A stretch of 64,000 nt of DNA from Exiguobacterium sp. FSL W8-0210 (GCF_038006045.1 NZ_JBBOUK010000001.1:3048011-3112010), one strand, 5' to 3'. Shown: positions 53,653 to 63,399, counted from the first letter of the stretch. Numbers and translations: made by a program. Notes: generated by a model from the letters alone, not told the origin.

Positions 53653-53804
53653 CCGTGCTAGCGGCCGCAGTGGGTAGAATGATTACACCACGTCAGCACA
53701 TCTTTCACAATTATAGATAGTTCATTTTTTTTAAGCAAGGAGCTCGACCGTCTTTTTTAATCACGCTCTAATCGAACACAATCACTTCGCTTATGAAAGA
53801 CAAC

Positions 53805-53845
53805 GAAAAAGCGGATGTGATCACGAGAATCACATCCGCTTTTTC
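53805..53845. terminator. Bidirectional terminator between ychF and the DUF951 gene
   Basis: GAAAAAGCGGATGTGAT (53805-53821) pairs perfectly with ATCACATCCGCTTTTTC (53829-53845). It ends transcription of the mscS-DUF951 unit. Confidence 0.88.
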
Positions 53846-53846
53846 G

Positions 53847-54035
53847 TCACTCTGGTAAGACTTTTTTCAATCGTTTATCAAAATCACGACGTGGCATTAA
53901 AATGCTCGCCCCGCAACCTTGACATTTGATTCGGATATCCATGCCGACCCGAATGATCTGCCATCGGTTCGTTCCACATGGATGCTGCTTCTTCATCTCA
54001 ACATAATCATGGAGTTGATACGTTTTTGGAATCAT
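53847..54035 (-). CDS. yyzM: DUF951 family protein (YyzM-like)
   Basis: A 62-residue protein: a conserved LHDYVEMKKQHPCGTNRW start, the basic middle and the CQGCGASILMPR zinc-like motif with Cys in CGTN, CQGC. The ATG at 54035 has GGTGG 8 bases upstream and overlaps the end of mscS by 29 bases. Short DNA- or RNA-binding protein of unknown role, always near ychF in Bacillales. Confidence 0.85.
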   Translation of the reverse strand: MIPKTYQLHDYVEMKKQHPCGTNRWQIIRVGMDIRIKCQGCGASILMPRRDFDKRLKKVLPE

Positions 54036-54936
54036 CCGTCTGTCCACCATTCTTTTGTTCTGGATTCATCATGACCATCCGTGGATACGGGATCTTGATG
54101 TTTTCTTCTTCGAGTCCTTGCTTCAATTCCTTCCGGATCAGACGACCAGCTTGGAAATGTTGCATCGGTGGTACTTCTGCCATCAAACGATAGACGACTT
54201 CTGAAGGACCAAGTGTCTGAACACCGAGCATCTGAATCGGCTCGACGAACATATCGACATACTTCTTCGTCGTCCGGTCTGCAATCTCACGCAAAACTTG
54301 TTCGACACGTTCAAGATCCTCATCATAAGAGACTTGGACATCGACGAGTGCGAAACTGTTGTCGACCGAATAGTTCGTCACTTGTAAAATCTGACCGTTC
54401 GGGATGATGTGGATTTCTCCGTTGAGTCCTTTGAGTTTTGTCGTCCGGATACCAAGTTCCGTCACGACGCCTTCGATTACACCGACGCGTACATAATCTC
54501 CGACTTTAAACTGACGTTCGAAGATGATGAACGCTCCTGTAATGATATCTTGCACCAAGTTCTTCGCACCAAACGAAATCGCGAGACCAGCGATTCCGGC
54601 ACTGGCAACGAGACCGGTGATGTTGATTCCGAACTGACTAAGCACTGTCAACAACATGATGATTCCAAGTACGTAACGAATCGCATTTTGGAGCAACTTC
54701 AACAGCGTCTCGTTCTGTCGTTGCGCCAAGTAGTCCTGTTCATTGATTTTCCTGATCGTAAAGAGACGTGAGACTGCCCCAGTCAAAACGCGCGTCAACA
54801 CATAGAACGCCGCGATGATGATGAGCGCAATCAGTAGTTTCATCCCAAAACGAATCCACATATCCGCATCCATTACTTGGTTGATCAATTTATCGACTTG
54901 GGCGACGGATTCTTGTACATCTTGATTGGTAGCCAT
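54007..54936 (-). CDS. MscS-family mechanosensitive channel
   Basis: A 309-residue small-conductance mechanosensitive channel. Three membrane helices: LLIALIIIAAFYVLTRVL, YVLGIIMLLTVLSQFGI and the pore helix GLVASAGIAGLAISFGAKNLVQDI with the Gly/Ala pattern. GDYVRVGVIEGVVTELGIRTTKL begins the beta domain, then a C-terminal cytoplasmic cage. It releases solutes on osmotic downshock. The B. subtilis gene at this place is yyaE-adjacent; I do not give a symbol. AAAGGATGAGA precedes the ATG. Confidence 0.92.
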   Translation of the reverse strand: MATNQDVQESVAQVDKLINQVMDADMWIRFGMKLLIALIIIAAFYVLTRVLTGAVSRLFTIRKINEQDYLAQRQNETLLKLLQNAIRYVLGIIMLLTVLSQFGINITGLVASAGIAGLAISFGAKNLVQDIITGAFIIFERQFKVGDYVRVGVIEGVVTELGIRTTKLKGLNGEIHIIPNGQILQVTNYSVDNSFALVDVQVSYDEDLERVEQVLREIADRTTKKYVDMFVEPIQMLGVQTLGPSEVVYRLMAEVPPMQHFQAGRLIRKELKQGLEEENIKIPYPRMVMMNPEQKNGGQTDDSKNVSTP

Positions 54937-55118
54937 TCTCTCATCCTTTCTTATTCTCTCTATTACGACAGTATACGTGATTTTGATCGAGTTTCAACCA
55001 AAGAGCCGATTTTGACGTTAGATTTCTGGAAAAACCGGGAAAGGAAAATCATCTAAGAACCCTTCACTCTTGCCAATCCACCACGACACCGACATCAAGA
55101 GAAGAAAGGATGATTTCG

Positions 55119-55736
55119 ATGAACTTCCGCTTTCATTCGCACGAGCCCAAGCCCTATTCTTTCTTTTTAGAATATACGGAACCGTTCGCGAAAGAACGCT
55201 TAGCTGAACAATTATTCGAACAAGTCTCTGCCGTCCAAGAAAAACGTCCGATCGTACTCGTCTGCATTGGTTCTGATCGTTCGACAGGTGACTCACTCGG
55301 TCCACTCGTTGGGACATTCCTCGAGAAACAAGCGCCTGCTCATCTTCACGTCTACGGTACACTCGCTAAACCCGTCCATGCACTGAATCTCGCAGAAACC
55401 ATTCACTCGATCCAAACGACCCATTACCGTCCACTCGTCATCGCGATCGATGCGTGTCTCGGTCGCCTTTCAAGTGTCGGACATGCCTTTTTCTCGGAAG
55501 GTCCACTCGCACCCGGCGCCGGCGTCCAAAAAGAGTTACCTGCGGTCGGTGACTTCAACATTAAGGCTGTCGTCAACGTCAGTGGATTCATGGAGATGAT
55601 GATTCTCCAGAACACACGGTTACATCTCGTTTATGAACTAGCAGAACTCGTCGCGAACAGTTTCCACATGCTCGATGCGAAACTATCCGCTGAATCGACA
55701 CGGACGACGATTTCCTTCACGCCCCGTTCGATGTAA
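55119..55736 (+). CDS. yyaC: YyaC-family protein (GPR-like fold)
   Basis: A 205-residue protein of the YyaC family related to the spore protease GPR: IVLVCIGSDRSTGDSLGPLVG, LAKPVHALNLAE and AIDACLGRLSSVG. The ATG at 55119 has AAAGG 9 bases upstream; ATG at 55110 is also possible. It converges with parB. In B. subtilis it belongs to the sporulation regulon; if this organism is Exiguobacterium (non-sporulating), the gene has kept another role. Confidence 0.87.
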   Translation: MNFRFHSHEPKPYSFFLEYTEPFAKERLAEQLFEQVSAVQEKRPIVLVCIGSDRSTGDSLGPLVGTFLEKQAPAHLHVYGTLAKPVHALNLAETIHSIQTTHYRPLVIAIDACLGRLSSVGHAFFSEGPLAPGAGVQKELPAVGDFNIKAVVNVSGFMEMMILQNTRLHLVYELAELVANSFHMLDAKLSAESTRTTISFTPRSM

Positions 55737-55738
55737 TG

Positions 55739-55775
55739 AAAAAGAAGCGAACCGTCGCCCGGATCGCTTCTTTTT
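55739..55775. terminator. Bidirectional terminator between yyaC and parB
   Basis: AAAAAGAAGCGA pairs with TCGCTTCTTTTT around about 13 bases. It overlaps the parB stop codon. Confidence 0.82.
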
Positions 55776-56538
55776 AGTGATCCGATTCAGGTAATAACAA
55801 GTCGAGCAACCGATTGAGGTCGTCTTCGTCTATAAAATCGATCTCGAGTTTCCCTGCTTGTTTTCCTTGTTTAATCCGAACGGTCGCCCCGTATTTTTCG
55901 CGAAGTGATTCCTCGACGAATTGAACAGCGGTCGCTTGTTGCGGACGGGCGGCTTCCTTACGTTCCCGAAGCGCCTGCTCTAACCGACGGACGTTCCAGT
56001 TCTCCGCCATGACCCGTTCTGCCATCTGTTCGATCTTCTTTGGATGTTTCAGCGACAGGAGCGCGCGGGCATGTCCCATCGATAGACGCTCATCCATGAC
56101 CGCTTGTTGAACGAGTAACGGCAATTGTAGTAACCGAAGACTGTTCGTGATGTGCGAACGACTTTTGCCGACACGCTGCGCAAGCTCTGCTTGCGTGATA
56201 CCGAATTCCTCGATCATCTCCGCATACGCCATCGCCTCTTCAATCGCGGATAAATCCGCCCGTTGGATGTTTTCGATCAAAGCGAGCTCCATCACGCGTG
56301 TCTCGTCTGCTTCGATCACGAGGACCGGTACACGTTCGAATCCTGCGCGACTCGCTGCTTGATACCGTCGTTCGCCGGCGATGATTTCATAATAGCCATC
56401 ACGTGGTCGGACGACGATCGGTTGGATCATCCCGTGCCGAACGAGTGATTGGGCGAGTTCTTCTAATGCTTTTTCATTGAATCGTTTCCGGGGTTGAGTC
56501 GGATTCGGGCGAATCGCCCGAACAGGTAATTCGTTCAC
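55774..56538 (-). CDS. parB: Chromosome-partitioning protein ParB (Spo0J), short N-terminus
   Basis: A 254-residue CTPase that loads on parS and slides on DNA to recruit condensin. The CTP-binding N-domain has RPNPTQPRKRF near residue 10 and IIAGERRYQAASRAG near 52; the helix-turn-helix is ITQAELAQRVGKSRSHITNSLRL; the dimer domain is at the end. The GTG start (AGGAG upstream) gives NELPVRAIRPNP directly: the usual 20-residue GLGKGL-type start that touches ParA is missing, and a TAG lies 6 codons upstream in frame. It follows noc by 38 bases; no soj between them. Confidence 0.93.
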   Translation of the reverse strand: MNELPVRAIRPNPTQPRKRFNEKALEELAQSLVRHGMIQPIVVRPRDGYYEIIAGERRYQAASRAGFERVPVLVIEADETRVMELALIENIQRADLSAIEEAMAYAEMIEEFGITQAELAQRVGKSRSHITNSLRLLQLPLLVQQAVMDERLSMGHARALLSLKHPKKIEQMAERVMAENWNVRRLEQALRERKEAARPQQATAVQFVEESLREKYGATVRIKQGKQAGKLEIDFIDEDDLNRLLDLLLPESDH

Positions 56539-56576
56539 TTGCCTTCTCTCCTAAACGTAGCGGAAGGCACGACCGC

Positions 56577-57419
56577 TTATTCCGGACGTGCCTTCACGAT
56601 GCGAATCCGCACCTCTACATATTCTTCACAATCGACTTCTTCTTTTTCAATCGTCAATCCGGTTTGCTCGATCATATCGACGGAATCGCGAAGGGTATTT
56701 AACGCAATCCGTGTATCCCGAGCAAAGCTCTTATGACGTTTTTTCTTCGGTGGCTGTGGTGTCATCAATCGTTCCACCCGGCGCTCCGTCTCCTTGACGT
56801 TCCATTCCCGTTCCAGAATTTCAGCGAGTACCGTTACTTGTAGCGCTTCATCCTTGAGCGGCAATAACGCACGGGCATGACGCTCCGTGATCGTCCGTTG
56901 CTTCAACGCTTCCCGGACATCCGTTGGCAATCGAAGCAAACGCAATTTGTTAGCAATCGTCGATTGACTACGTCCGAGCTTACGAGCTAACACTTCTTGC
57001 GTGATGTCTTGTAACGCAAGCAAGCGCTCATAGGCTTCTGCTTCTTCGATTGGTGTCAAATCTTCGCGTTGCAGATTTTCAATCAATGCCAGTGAAGCAG
57101 TCGTCTCGTCCGTCATCTCTTTGACGATGGCAGGAATCGTTTCCCAGCCAAGCGAGCGCACTGCCCGGTATCGTCGTTCTCCCGCAATGATTTCGTATCC
57201 TGTTCCTTGTTTTCGAACGACGATCGGCTGGAGTAATCCATGCTCTTCGATCGTAACGGCTAGCTCTTCAATTCGGTCCCCATCAAACACTGTCCGTGGT
57301 TGGAACTGGTTCGCGACAAGTTCTGTCAATGGTAATTCCTGAACCGTCTCTTGTGGGTCAAGCTCGATCGTAGCAGGTTGCCCTCCCTTACCGAGCAGCT
57401 TGGCAATTGCATTTCTCAC
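56577..57419 (-). CDS. noc: Nucleoid occlusion protein Noc
   Basis: A 280-residue ParB paralogue. The start (VRNAIAKLLGKGG) looks like the short amphipathic membrane-targeting helix of Noc, then LVANQFQPRTVFDG, IIAGERRYRAVRSLGW (CTP site) and the helix-turn-helix ITQEVLARKLGRSQSTIANKLRL. The GTG at 57419 follows GAGGTG; the frame opens a few codons earlier. Assigned as Noc by position after rsmG and by the amphipathic start. It should bind palindromes distinct from parS. Confidence 0.88.
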   Translation of the reverse strand: MRNAIAKLLGKGGQPATIELDPQETVQELPLTELVANQFQPRTVFDGDRIEELAVTIEEHGLLQPIVVRKQGTGYEIIAGERRYRAVRSLGWETIPAIVKEMTDETTASLALIENLQREDLTPIEEAEAYERLLALQDITQEVLARKLGRSQSTIANKLRLLRLPTDVREALKQRTITERHARALLPLKDEALQVTVLAEILEREWNVKETERRVERLMTPQPPKKKRHKSFARDTRIALNTLRDSVDMIEQTGLTIEKEEVDCEEYVEVRIRIVKARPE

Positions 57420-57447
57420 GTTGGCGCACCTCACCTTTATCAGTCAT

Positions 57448-57463
57448 CGTTTCACGTGAAACG
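57448..57463. promoter_or_regulatory. parS site
   Basis: CGTTTCACGTGAAACG, a perfect 16-bp palindrome with the parS 14-base core GTTTCACGTGAAAC. It lies between rsmG and noc, upstream of noc-parB. Confidence 0.9.
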
Positions 57464-57467
57464 GTGT

Positions 57468-58184
57468 TTAGCTTAATGGATCTTTCGCAGGCGTACCCGC
57501 TTTACGCGGATATTTCCCGGGTGTTGTTCGTTTTTTATCTACAATAACGATATTACGCTCACTTTCCTCGCCTGGCAATTGGAACTGGAAACTTTCCCGT
57601 AAATTCCCACCGAGTACTTTTAAGGCAATCGCACCATCCTCGAGCTCTTCACTGACTTTCGCTGCCTTCAAGGCAACGAATTGTCCCCCGACTTTCGCAA
57701 GCGGTAGGCAATATTCCGCGAGAACGGACATCCGGGCGACCGCACGTGCTGTCACGACGTCGAACCGTTCGCGGAATTGTTTATTTTTGCCGAACTCTTC
57801 GGCGCGTCCATGATGGAACGCGACACCTTCGAGTCCGAGTTCCGTCGCCAAATGATTGAGGAAGCCGATTCGTTTGTTCAGTGAATCGACGATCGTCACT
57901 TGGAGATGTGGGAACATGATCTTGATCGGCAGACTCGGGAAACCAGCGCCCGCTCCGACATCACAAACCGTCGTGACTGTCGTGAAATCGAAATAGAACG
58001 CTGCTGTGATCGAATCATAGAAGTGCTTGAGGTAGACATCTTCTTCGTCCGTGATCGCTGTCAGGTTCATCTTTTCATTCCACTCGACGAGCAGTTCATA
58101 ATACCGTTTGAATTGATGCAACTGATGTTCTGAGACCTCAAGTCCCTGTGCTGCCAATGCTGTTACGAATTGCTGTTGGTTCAT
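57468..58184 (-). CDS. rsmG: 16S rRNA (guanine527-N7)-methyltransferase
   Basis: A 238-residue SAM-dependent methyltransferase: [21 protein letters not shown] is the SAM motif, [17 protein letters not shown] another family block. The ATG at 58184 follows GCGGAG by 9 bases. It is 5 bases after mnmG. Loss gives low-level streptomycin resistance in relatives. Confidence 0.96.
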   Translation of the reverse strand: MNQQQFVTALAAQGLEVSEHQLHQFKRYYELLVEWNEKMNLTAITDEEDVYLKHFYDSITAAFYFDFTTVTTVCDVGAGAGFPSLPIKIMFPHLQVTIVDSLNKRIGFLNHLATELGLEGVAFHHGRAEEFGKNKQFRERFDVVTARAVARMSVLAEYCLPLAKVGGQFVALKAAKVSEELEDGAIALKVLGGNLRESFQFQLPGEESERNIVIVDKKRTTPGKYPRKAGTPAKDPLS

Positions 58185-58189
58185 CTCGT

Positions 58190-60079
58190 TCACTCCGCAG
58201 TCAATGCGTATTGGCCTTGTTCGATATAGACAAGCAAAATCGAGATATCAGACGGGTTTACCCCTGAGATCCGGGATGCTTGTCCGATCGAGAGCGGACG
58301 CACTTGGTTTAGTTTTTGTTTCGCTTCAATCGCTAATCCACTGATCGCATCGTAATCGAGACGATCCGGAATCCGTTTTTGCTCCATCCGCATCATTTTT
58401 TCGACTTGATCAAGTTGCTTATCGATGTAGCCGGCATATTTGACTTGGATTTCGACTTGTTCTGCTGCTTCTGCAGACAGTGGTGTTTCTGGTGGTGTCA
58501 TCTGCGCAATCATCGCATACGTGATTTCCGGGCGTTTCAGCAACGTGATCGCATGCAGAGCTTCCTTGAGTGGTGATGCACCAATTGCTTCTAGCTGTGC
58601 ATTCACGTCCGCTGTCGCTTTGATGACGACCTTCTCAAGACGTTTCATCTCAAGACGGATTTGTTCTTGTTTATCGAGCAACTTCGCTTGGCGCTCTTCC
58701 GAAATCAATCCGAGTTCATGTCCGATTTCCGATAGACGAAGGTCCGCATTATCATGACGGAGCAACAACCGATACTCGGCACGTGACGTCAAGAGGCGGT
58801 ACGGTTCGTTCGTACCTTTCGTAACGAGATCATCGATCATGACACCGATATAGCCTTGTGAACGTGACAAGATAAGTGGTTCTTTGCCTTGGACTTGTAG
58901 TCCGGCATTGATCCCTGCCATGATCCCTTGTCCTGCCGCTTCCTCATAACCACTTGTTCCGTTGATTTGACCCGCTGTGAATAAACCAGGAACACGTTTT
59001 GTCTCGAGCGTTGGCCATAGTTGTGTCGGAACAACGGCATCGTACTCAATCGCATAACCAGGACGCATCATTTCTGAATTCTCAAGCCCAGGAATCGAAC
59101 GGAGAATATCGTGTTGAACGTCTTCCGGTAAACTTGTCGATAATCCTTGCACGTAGACTTCTTCCGTATCGCGACCTTCTGGCTCAAGGAAGATTTGGTG
59201 ACGCGGTTTATCGTTGAACCGGACGACCTTATCTTCGATCGATGGGCAATAACGTGGACCTGTTCCTTTGATCATCCCAGAGAACATTGGTGAGCGGTGC
59301 AGGTTCGCATCGATCAACTGATGCGTATACTCCGTCGTATACGTCAACCAGCATGGGATCTGTTCCGTGATCATCTGAGTCGTTTCATGACTAAATGGAA
59401 GTGCTACTTCGTCACCTGGTTGAATCTCCGTCTTCGAGTAATCGATCGTTTTCCCGTCGATTCGCGGTGGTGTACCTGTCTTGAAACGTGCGAGCTCAAA
59501 TCCGAGTTCTTCAAGATGTTTCGATAGATTGATCGATGGCATCTGATTGTTCGGACCACTCTCGTACGACAATTCACCGATGATGATTTTTCCGCGCATG
59601 AACGTTCCTGTCGTGATGATGACCGCTTTCGCCCGGTACTCCGCCCCTGTATTCGTGACGACACCGACGCAACGTCCTTCGTCGTTAATCAATAACCGTT
59701 CGACGAGCGCTTGACGTAAGAGCAGATTCGGCTCATCCTCGAGCGCTTTTTTCATTCGGTTTTGGTATTCGAATTTATCCGCCTGTGCCCGTAGTGCTCG
59801 CACGGCAGGACCTTTTGATGTGTTTAACATTTTCATTTGAATATACGTTGCATCGATCGCGCGTGCCATTTCGCCACCGAGCGCATCGATTTCCCGAACG
59901 ACGATCCCTTTTGCAGGACCACCGATCGACGGGTTGCAATACATGAATCCGACCATATCGGGATTCATTGTCAACATGACCGTTTTCGAGCCCATTCGTG
60001 CCGCAGCAAGAGAGGCTTCGATGCCGGCATGTCCGGCTCCGACGACGATGACGTCGAATTCACCTGCTTGATAAGCCAT
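58190..60079 (-). CDS. mnmG: tRNA uridine-5-carboxymethylaminomethyl modification enzyme, FAD subunit
   Basis: A 629-residue flavoprotein that with MnmE modifies U34 of certain tRNAs. [23 protein letters not shown] is the FAD motif, [24 protein letters not shown] the first signature, [11 protein letters not shown] the Cys block, and [16 protein letters not shown] a later one. Full length. AAGGAGG precedes the ATG. It is 43 bases after mnmE. Confidence 0.97.
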   Translation of the reverse strand: MAYQAGEFDVIVVGAGHAGIEASLAAARMGSKTVMLTMNPDMVGFMYCNPSIGGPAKGIVVREIDALGGEMARAIDATYIQMKMLNTSKGPAVRALRAQADKFEYQNRMKKALEDEPNLLLRQALVERLLINDEGRCVGVVTNTGAEYRAKAVIITTGTFMRGKIIIGELSYESGPNNQMPSINLSKHLEELGFELARFKTGTPPRIDGKTIDYSKTEIQPGDEVALPFSHETTQMITEQIPCWLTYTTEYTHQLIDANLHRSPMFSGMIKGTGPRYCPSIEDKVVRFNDKPRHQIFLEPEGRDTEEVYVQGLSTSLPEDVQHDILRSIPGLENSEMMRPGYAIEYDAVVPTQLWPTLETKRVPGLFTAGQINGTSGYEEAAGQGIMAGINAGLQVQGKEPLILSRSQGYIGVMIDDLVTKGTNEPYRLLTSRAEYRLLLRHDNADLRLSEIGHELGLISEERQAKLLDKQEQIRLEMKRLEKVVIKATADVNAQLEAIGASPLKEALHAITLLKRPEITYAMIAQMTPPETPLSAEAAEQVEIQVKYAGYIDKQLDQVEKMMRMEQKRIPDRLDYDAISGLAIEAKQKLNQVRPLSIGQASRISGVNPSDISILLVYIEQGQYALTAE

Positions 60080-60122
60080 AGTACTGGTTCCTCCTTCTTA
60101 TTCCACACGCAGTCGTCTCGAA

Positions 60123-61505
60123 TTATTTCCCGAGACAGAACTGCGAAAACAACTGATCCAATAAACTATCCTGTGCTGTATCACCATTGATTTCGCCAAG
60201 CGTATCCCACGCTCGTCGTAAATCGATCTGTACCATGTCGATCGGCATCGCTGCTTCTGCTGCACCGAGAGCATCTTCAATCATTTGACTCGCTCGTTTG
60301 ATGAGCTGGATGTGACGCGCATTTGAGACGTACGTCATATCCTGACTTTCGACACCCTGTTCAAAGAACAGACTCGCAATCGCTGCTTCGAGATCGTTGA
60401 CGCCTGCTTCTTCGAGCAAGGATGTCGTGACGATTGGTCGACCATCAGCAAGCTCCGTGACACGCGCTAAGTCAATCTGTTGCGCCAAGTCACTCTTGTT
60501 GACGATGATGATTGCGTTCATCCCTTTGATTGCTTCAAACAGCAAGACGTCCTCATCCGTCAGAACATCATTCCCGTTTAGGACGAGTAAGATTAAATCG
60601 GCCGTCTTCAAAGCCTGACGCGACTTTTCAACACCCATCCGTTCGACGATATCTTCCGTCTCGCGAATCCCTGCCGTATCAATCAACTTCAACGGTACAC
60701 CGCGAACATTGACGTATTCCTCGATCGTATCGCGCGTCGTTCCCGCGATATCCGTGACGATGGCCTTTGCTTCTTGCACCAATGTGTTGAGCAAAGACGA
60801 CTTTCCGACGTTTGGTCGACCGATGATCGCTGTGGATAACCCTTCACGAAGGATTTTTCCTTGGCGTGCCGTTGTTAATAACTCTGCTAAAATCGCGCGG
60901 ACAGCACCAGCATCACGTTCGACGATCTGTTGCGTCATCTCTTCTGCATCGTACTCTGGGTAGTCGATGTTAACTTCGATTGCAGCAATCGTCTGCAACA
61001 ATTGTTGACGTAAGTCTTGGACGAGTTTCGAGAGACGCCCTTCAATCTGACTGACGGCGACATGCATCGCTCGGTCCGTCTTCGCCCGGATCAAATCCAT
61101 GACGGCTTCCGCCTGTGACAAATCGATGCGTCCGTTCAAGAACGCGCGTTTCGTAAATTCACCAGGTTCCGCCAACCGGACTTCCGGTTGGGCGAGGATG
61201 AGTTCGAGGACACGATTGACCGCGACGACTCCTCCATGACAATTCAATTCGATGACATCTTCACGTGTAAACGTCTTTGGTGCGCGCATGACACTCACCA
61301 TCACTTCATCGACGACACGGTCCGCCTCATGGTCGACCAATTTCCCGTAATGAATCGTATGGGTTGGTACTTCCGTCAAGCGGTTGCTCCCTTTGTAAAC
61401 ACGGTCGGCTACAGCGACTGCATCAGGACCTGATAAGCGCACGATCGCAATCGCCCCTTCTCCCATCGGCGTCGAAATCGCGGCAATCGTATCAAATTCC
61501 ATCAT
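60123..61505 (-). CDS. mnmE: tRNA modification GTPase MnmE
   Basis: A 460-residue GTPase, partner of MnmG. N-terminal folate-binding domain ([23 protein letters not shown]), helical domain, G domain with [14 protein letters not shown], the DIAGTTRD loop, DTAGIRET and NKSD, and the C-terminal CLGK that ends the family. The ATG at 61505 is preferred with GAGGTGG 8 bases upstream. No jag gene precedes it. Confidence 0.96.
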   Translation of the reverse strand: MMEFDTIAAISTPMGEGAIAIVRLSGPDAVAVADRVYKGSNRLTEVPTHTIHYGKLVDHEADRVVDEVMVSVMRAPKTFTREDVIELNCHGGVVAVNRVLELILAQPEVRLAEPGEFTKRAFLNGRIDLSQAEAVMDLIRAKTDRAMHVAVSQIEGRLSKLVQDLRQQLLQTIAAIEVNIDYPEYDAEEMTQQIVERDAGAVRAILAELLTTARQGKILREGLSTAIIGRPNVGKSSLLNTLVQEAKAIVTDIAGTTRDTIEEYVNVRGVPLKLIDTAGIRETEDIVERMGVEKSRQALKTADLILLVLNGNDVLTDEDVLLFEAIKGMNAIIIVNKSDLAQQIDLARVTELADGRPIVTTSLLEEAGVNDLEAAIASLFFEQGVESQDMTYVSNARHIQLIKRASQMIEDALGAAEAAMPIDMVQIDLRRAWDTLGEINGDTAQDSLLDQLFSQFCLGK

Positions 61506-61605
61506 CCGTTCTTCCACCTCGTTTTTCTTCCGTCTTTTTATGAGTATTTAATCCTTAATCGTTGCAATGGGTATAACGAAACAACTATACACGAAATGAC
61601 GCAAA

Positions 61606-61647
61606 AGAAAAAGAGCGACACTCTGTCAAAACAAAGCGTCGCTCTTC
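61606..61647 (-). terminator. Terminator of yidC
   Basis: Minus strand GAGCGACGCT pairs with AGTGTCGCTC around about 12 bases, followed by TTTTTC. It separates yidC from mnmE. Confidence 0.87.
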
Positions 61648-61652
61648 ACGTA

Positions 61653-62507
61653 TTAGCGTTTCTTTTTCGATTTTTTAGGAGCCGGTGCTGCTTGTGCCGC
61701 TTCTTTTTCACGTTTAGCAGCCATTGTCGCTTCCGTCTGCAACTTAATCTTTTCACGCATTGGCTTCATGATGACGATCGTGACGATGATCGAGAAGATG
61801 TAACCGACGACCCAGTAAAGCGAAAGGGCTGATGGGAGTGTAACACCCATGATGAAGATCATGATTGGGAAGACGTAAAGCATGATTTTCATTTGTGGGT
61901 TGTCTTCTTGACCTGCCATCGAGATCTTTTGTTGCAGATATGTTAGTACCGCAGACATGATCGGCAAGATGAAGAATGGATCCGGTTTCCCAAGGTCGAA
62001 CCAGAGGAACGTGTGTTGGAAAATAGCTGGTGTATAAATGATGGCATTGTAGAACGCGATCAAAATCGGCATTTGGATCAAGATCGGTAAACAGCCTGCA
62101 AGTGGATTGACGTTGTGCTCTTGATAGAGCTTCATCATTTCCTGTTGCAATTTCTGTTGTGTCTCTTGGTCTTTTGAGCTGTATTTCTCACGAAGCTTCA
62201 TCATTTCTGGTTGAATGACTTGCATTCCACCCATACTCTTCGTTTGTTTAATCATCAATGGAAGGATGACAAGACGAACGAGAAGTGTCGTAATGATGAT
62301 TCCGATACCGTAATCACCGCTAAAGAACTGTGAAATCTCACGAATCAACCACGCCATCGGCCAAACGAAGTAATGTTTCCAAAAACCTTCTGTGTCTGCT
62401 GTGATCGGTTCACCAGTACCATACGAACTAGGTGTACAGCCGGATAATACGATCGCGAGCACGGACATGAGTCCGAGAGTTAACCAAATCTTAGTTCTCT
62501 TGTTCAT
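61653..62507 (-). CDS. yidC: Membrane protein insertase YidC (SpoIIIJ-type lipoprotein)
   Basis: A 284-residue insertase. The lipoprotein signal ends LSGCTPS (Cys24 lipidated). Five membrane helices follow, including GIGIIITTLLVRLVILPLMI with the conserved Arg of the groove, NPLAGCLPILIQMPILIAFY, and LYWVVGYIFSIIVTIVIM. The tail is Lys/Ala-rich, a ribosome-binding type. ATG at 62507 follows AGGAGG. It lies after rnpA in the usual order. Confidence 0.95.
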   Translation of the reverse strand: MNKRTKIWLTLGLMSVLAIVLSGCTPSSYGTGEPITADTEGFWKHYFVWPMAWLIREISQFFSGDYGIGIIITTLLVRLVILPLMIKQTKSMGGMQVIQPEMMKLREKYSSKDQETQQKLQQEMMKLYQEHNVNPLAGCLPILIQMPILIAFYNAIIYTPAIFQHTFLWFDLGKPDPFFILPIMSAVLTYLQQKISMAGQEDNPQMKIMLYVFPIMIFIMGVTLPSALSLYWVVGYIFSIIVTIVIMKPMREKIKLQTEATMAAKREKEAAQAAPAPKKSKKKR

Positions 62508-62611
62508 AATTCCTCCTAGAAATTGTTTACGCTTTGTCGAACGCCATCTTCTTCTATAGTAAGGCAAGGAAAGGGAGCGCCGTACAAATCAACAGGATGC
62601 ATTGCTACGAT

Positions 62612-62962
62612 TCATTTTTTTGATCGCATCCAGACACCGGAACGTTTGAGCACGTGACGGAGACTGTCAGCCACTTCTTGCGCGGTCATCTTCGCGGCCG
62701 GATTGCGCGCGATGATCACCAAATCATAATTCGGGGCAATCGAGGCTTCATGCTGCTGGCACGCTTCCCGAAGATACCGTTTTACCTGATTCCGGACGAC
62801 GGCATTCCCGATTTTCTTACTGACGGATAAACCAACCCGAAAGTGAGTCTGTTGCTCCTTTTTCAAGGCATACACGACAAATTGCCGATTTGCGACAGAG
62901 GCTCCTTTAGTAAACACCGCTTGGAACTCCTTGTCTTTCTTGACGCGGTATTCCTTCTTCAC
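62612..62962 (-). CDS. rnpA: Ribonuclease P protein component
   Basis: A 116-residue basic protein that with RNase P RNA trims tRNA 5' ends. The start KKEYRVKKDKEFQAVFTKG and the RNQVKRYLREACQ motif (the RNR box) are diagnostic. GTG at 62962 gives the standard 116-residue length and has GGAG 10 bases upstream; GTGs further upstream would add residues without family support. It follows rpmH after a hairpin with a T run. Confidence 0.95.
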   Translation of the reverse strand: MKKEYRVKKDKEFQAVFTKGASVANRQFVVYALKKEQQTHFRVGLSVSKKIGNAVVRNQVKRYLREACQQHEASIAPNYDLVIIARNPAAKMTAQEVADSLRHVLKRSGVWMRSKK

Positions 62963-63078
62963 CTTATTCACACTCCATCCTGACACTACGAAAATTCGTC
63001 GTCTCTCATCATATCATAGAATAAACATGCGACGCGATAGGGCGCATGTGACAAAAGCACGAACACACGAAAAAACAT

Positions 63079-63113
63079 AAAAAAAAATCACCTCGGATCA
63101 TGCCCGAAGTGAT
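63079..63113 (-). terminator. Terminator-like hairpin between rpmH and rnpA
   Basis: Minus strand ATCACTTCGG, GCATGAT, CCGAGGTGAT, then nine Ts. It may end most rpmH transcripts and so lower rnpA expression. Confidence 0.85.
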
Positions 63114-63128
63114 GGATGCATCAATGCA

Positions 63129-63263
63129 TTAGACAGTCAAGGCTTTGCGGCCCTTAAGACGGCGAGCAGCCAAGATACGGCGGCCACTCTTCGTAGCCAT
63201 ACGCGCACGGAATCCGTGAACTTTTTTACGCTTACGGTTGTTTGGGTTGAAAGTTGGTTTCAT
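63129..63263 (-). CDS. rpmH: Ribosomal protein bL34
   Basis: A 44-residue, very basic 50S protein: [20 protein letters not shown] then [20 protein letters not shown] and ALTV. AAGGAGG lies 8-9 bases before the ATG. It is the first gene transcribed away from oriC. Confidence 0.97.
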   Translation of the reverse strand: MKPTFNPNNRKRKKVHGFRARMATKSGRRILAARRLKGRKALTV

Positions 63264-63330
63264 TCGTCTGCACCTCCTTTAAAAGATTTTATAACCAATT
63301 GTTATTTTCTACTTTAAGGCAGTCTTGTAC

Positions 63331-63359
63331 ATTATATAAACTGATTGTGGCATTGTCAA
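63331..63359 (-). promoter_or_regulatory. rpmH promoter
   Basis: Minus strand TTGACA (63359-63354), 17 bases, TATAAT (63336-63331): both hexamers are consensus, at ideal spacing, 68 bases before the ATG. Confidence 0.88.
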
Positions 63360-63399
63360 TGAAAGTTCAGAAGATTTCTTGTCCTGCTTAAGGGATTTC

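Noticed and set aside
53621..53669. GAATTC, CCTAGG, GCTAGC and GCGGCCGC close together, like a cloning polylinker
   Set aside because: The flanks are natural ychF leader and neighbouring genes with no vector sequence; EcoRI falls in the ribosome-site region. Probably coincidence.
57512..57525. ATTTCCCGGGTGTT inside rsmG as a Noc site
   Set aside because: Only one half of the palindrome matches and it lies in coding sequence.
60124..60137. ATTTCCCGAGACAG at the mnmE stop as a Noc site
   Set aside because: Not palindromic and explained by the conserved C-terminal codons of MnmE.
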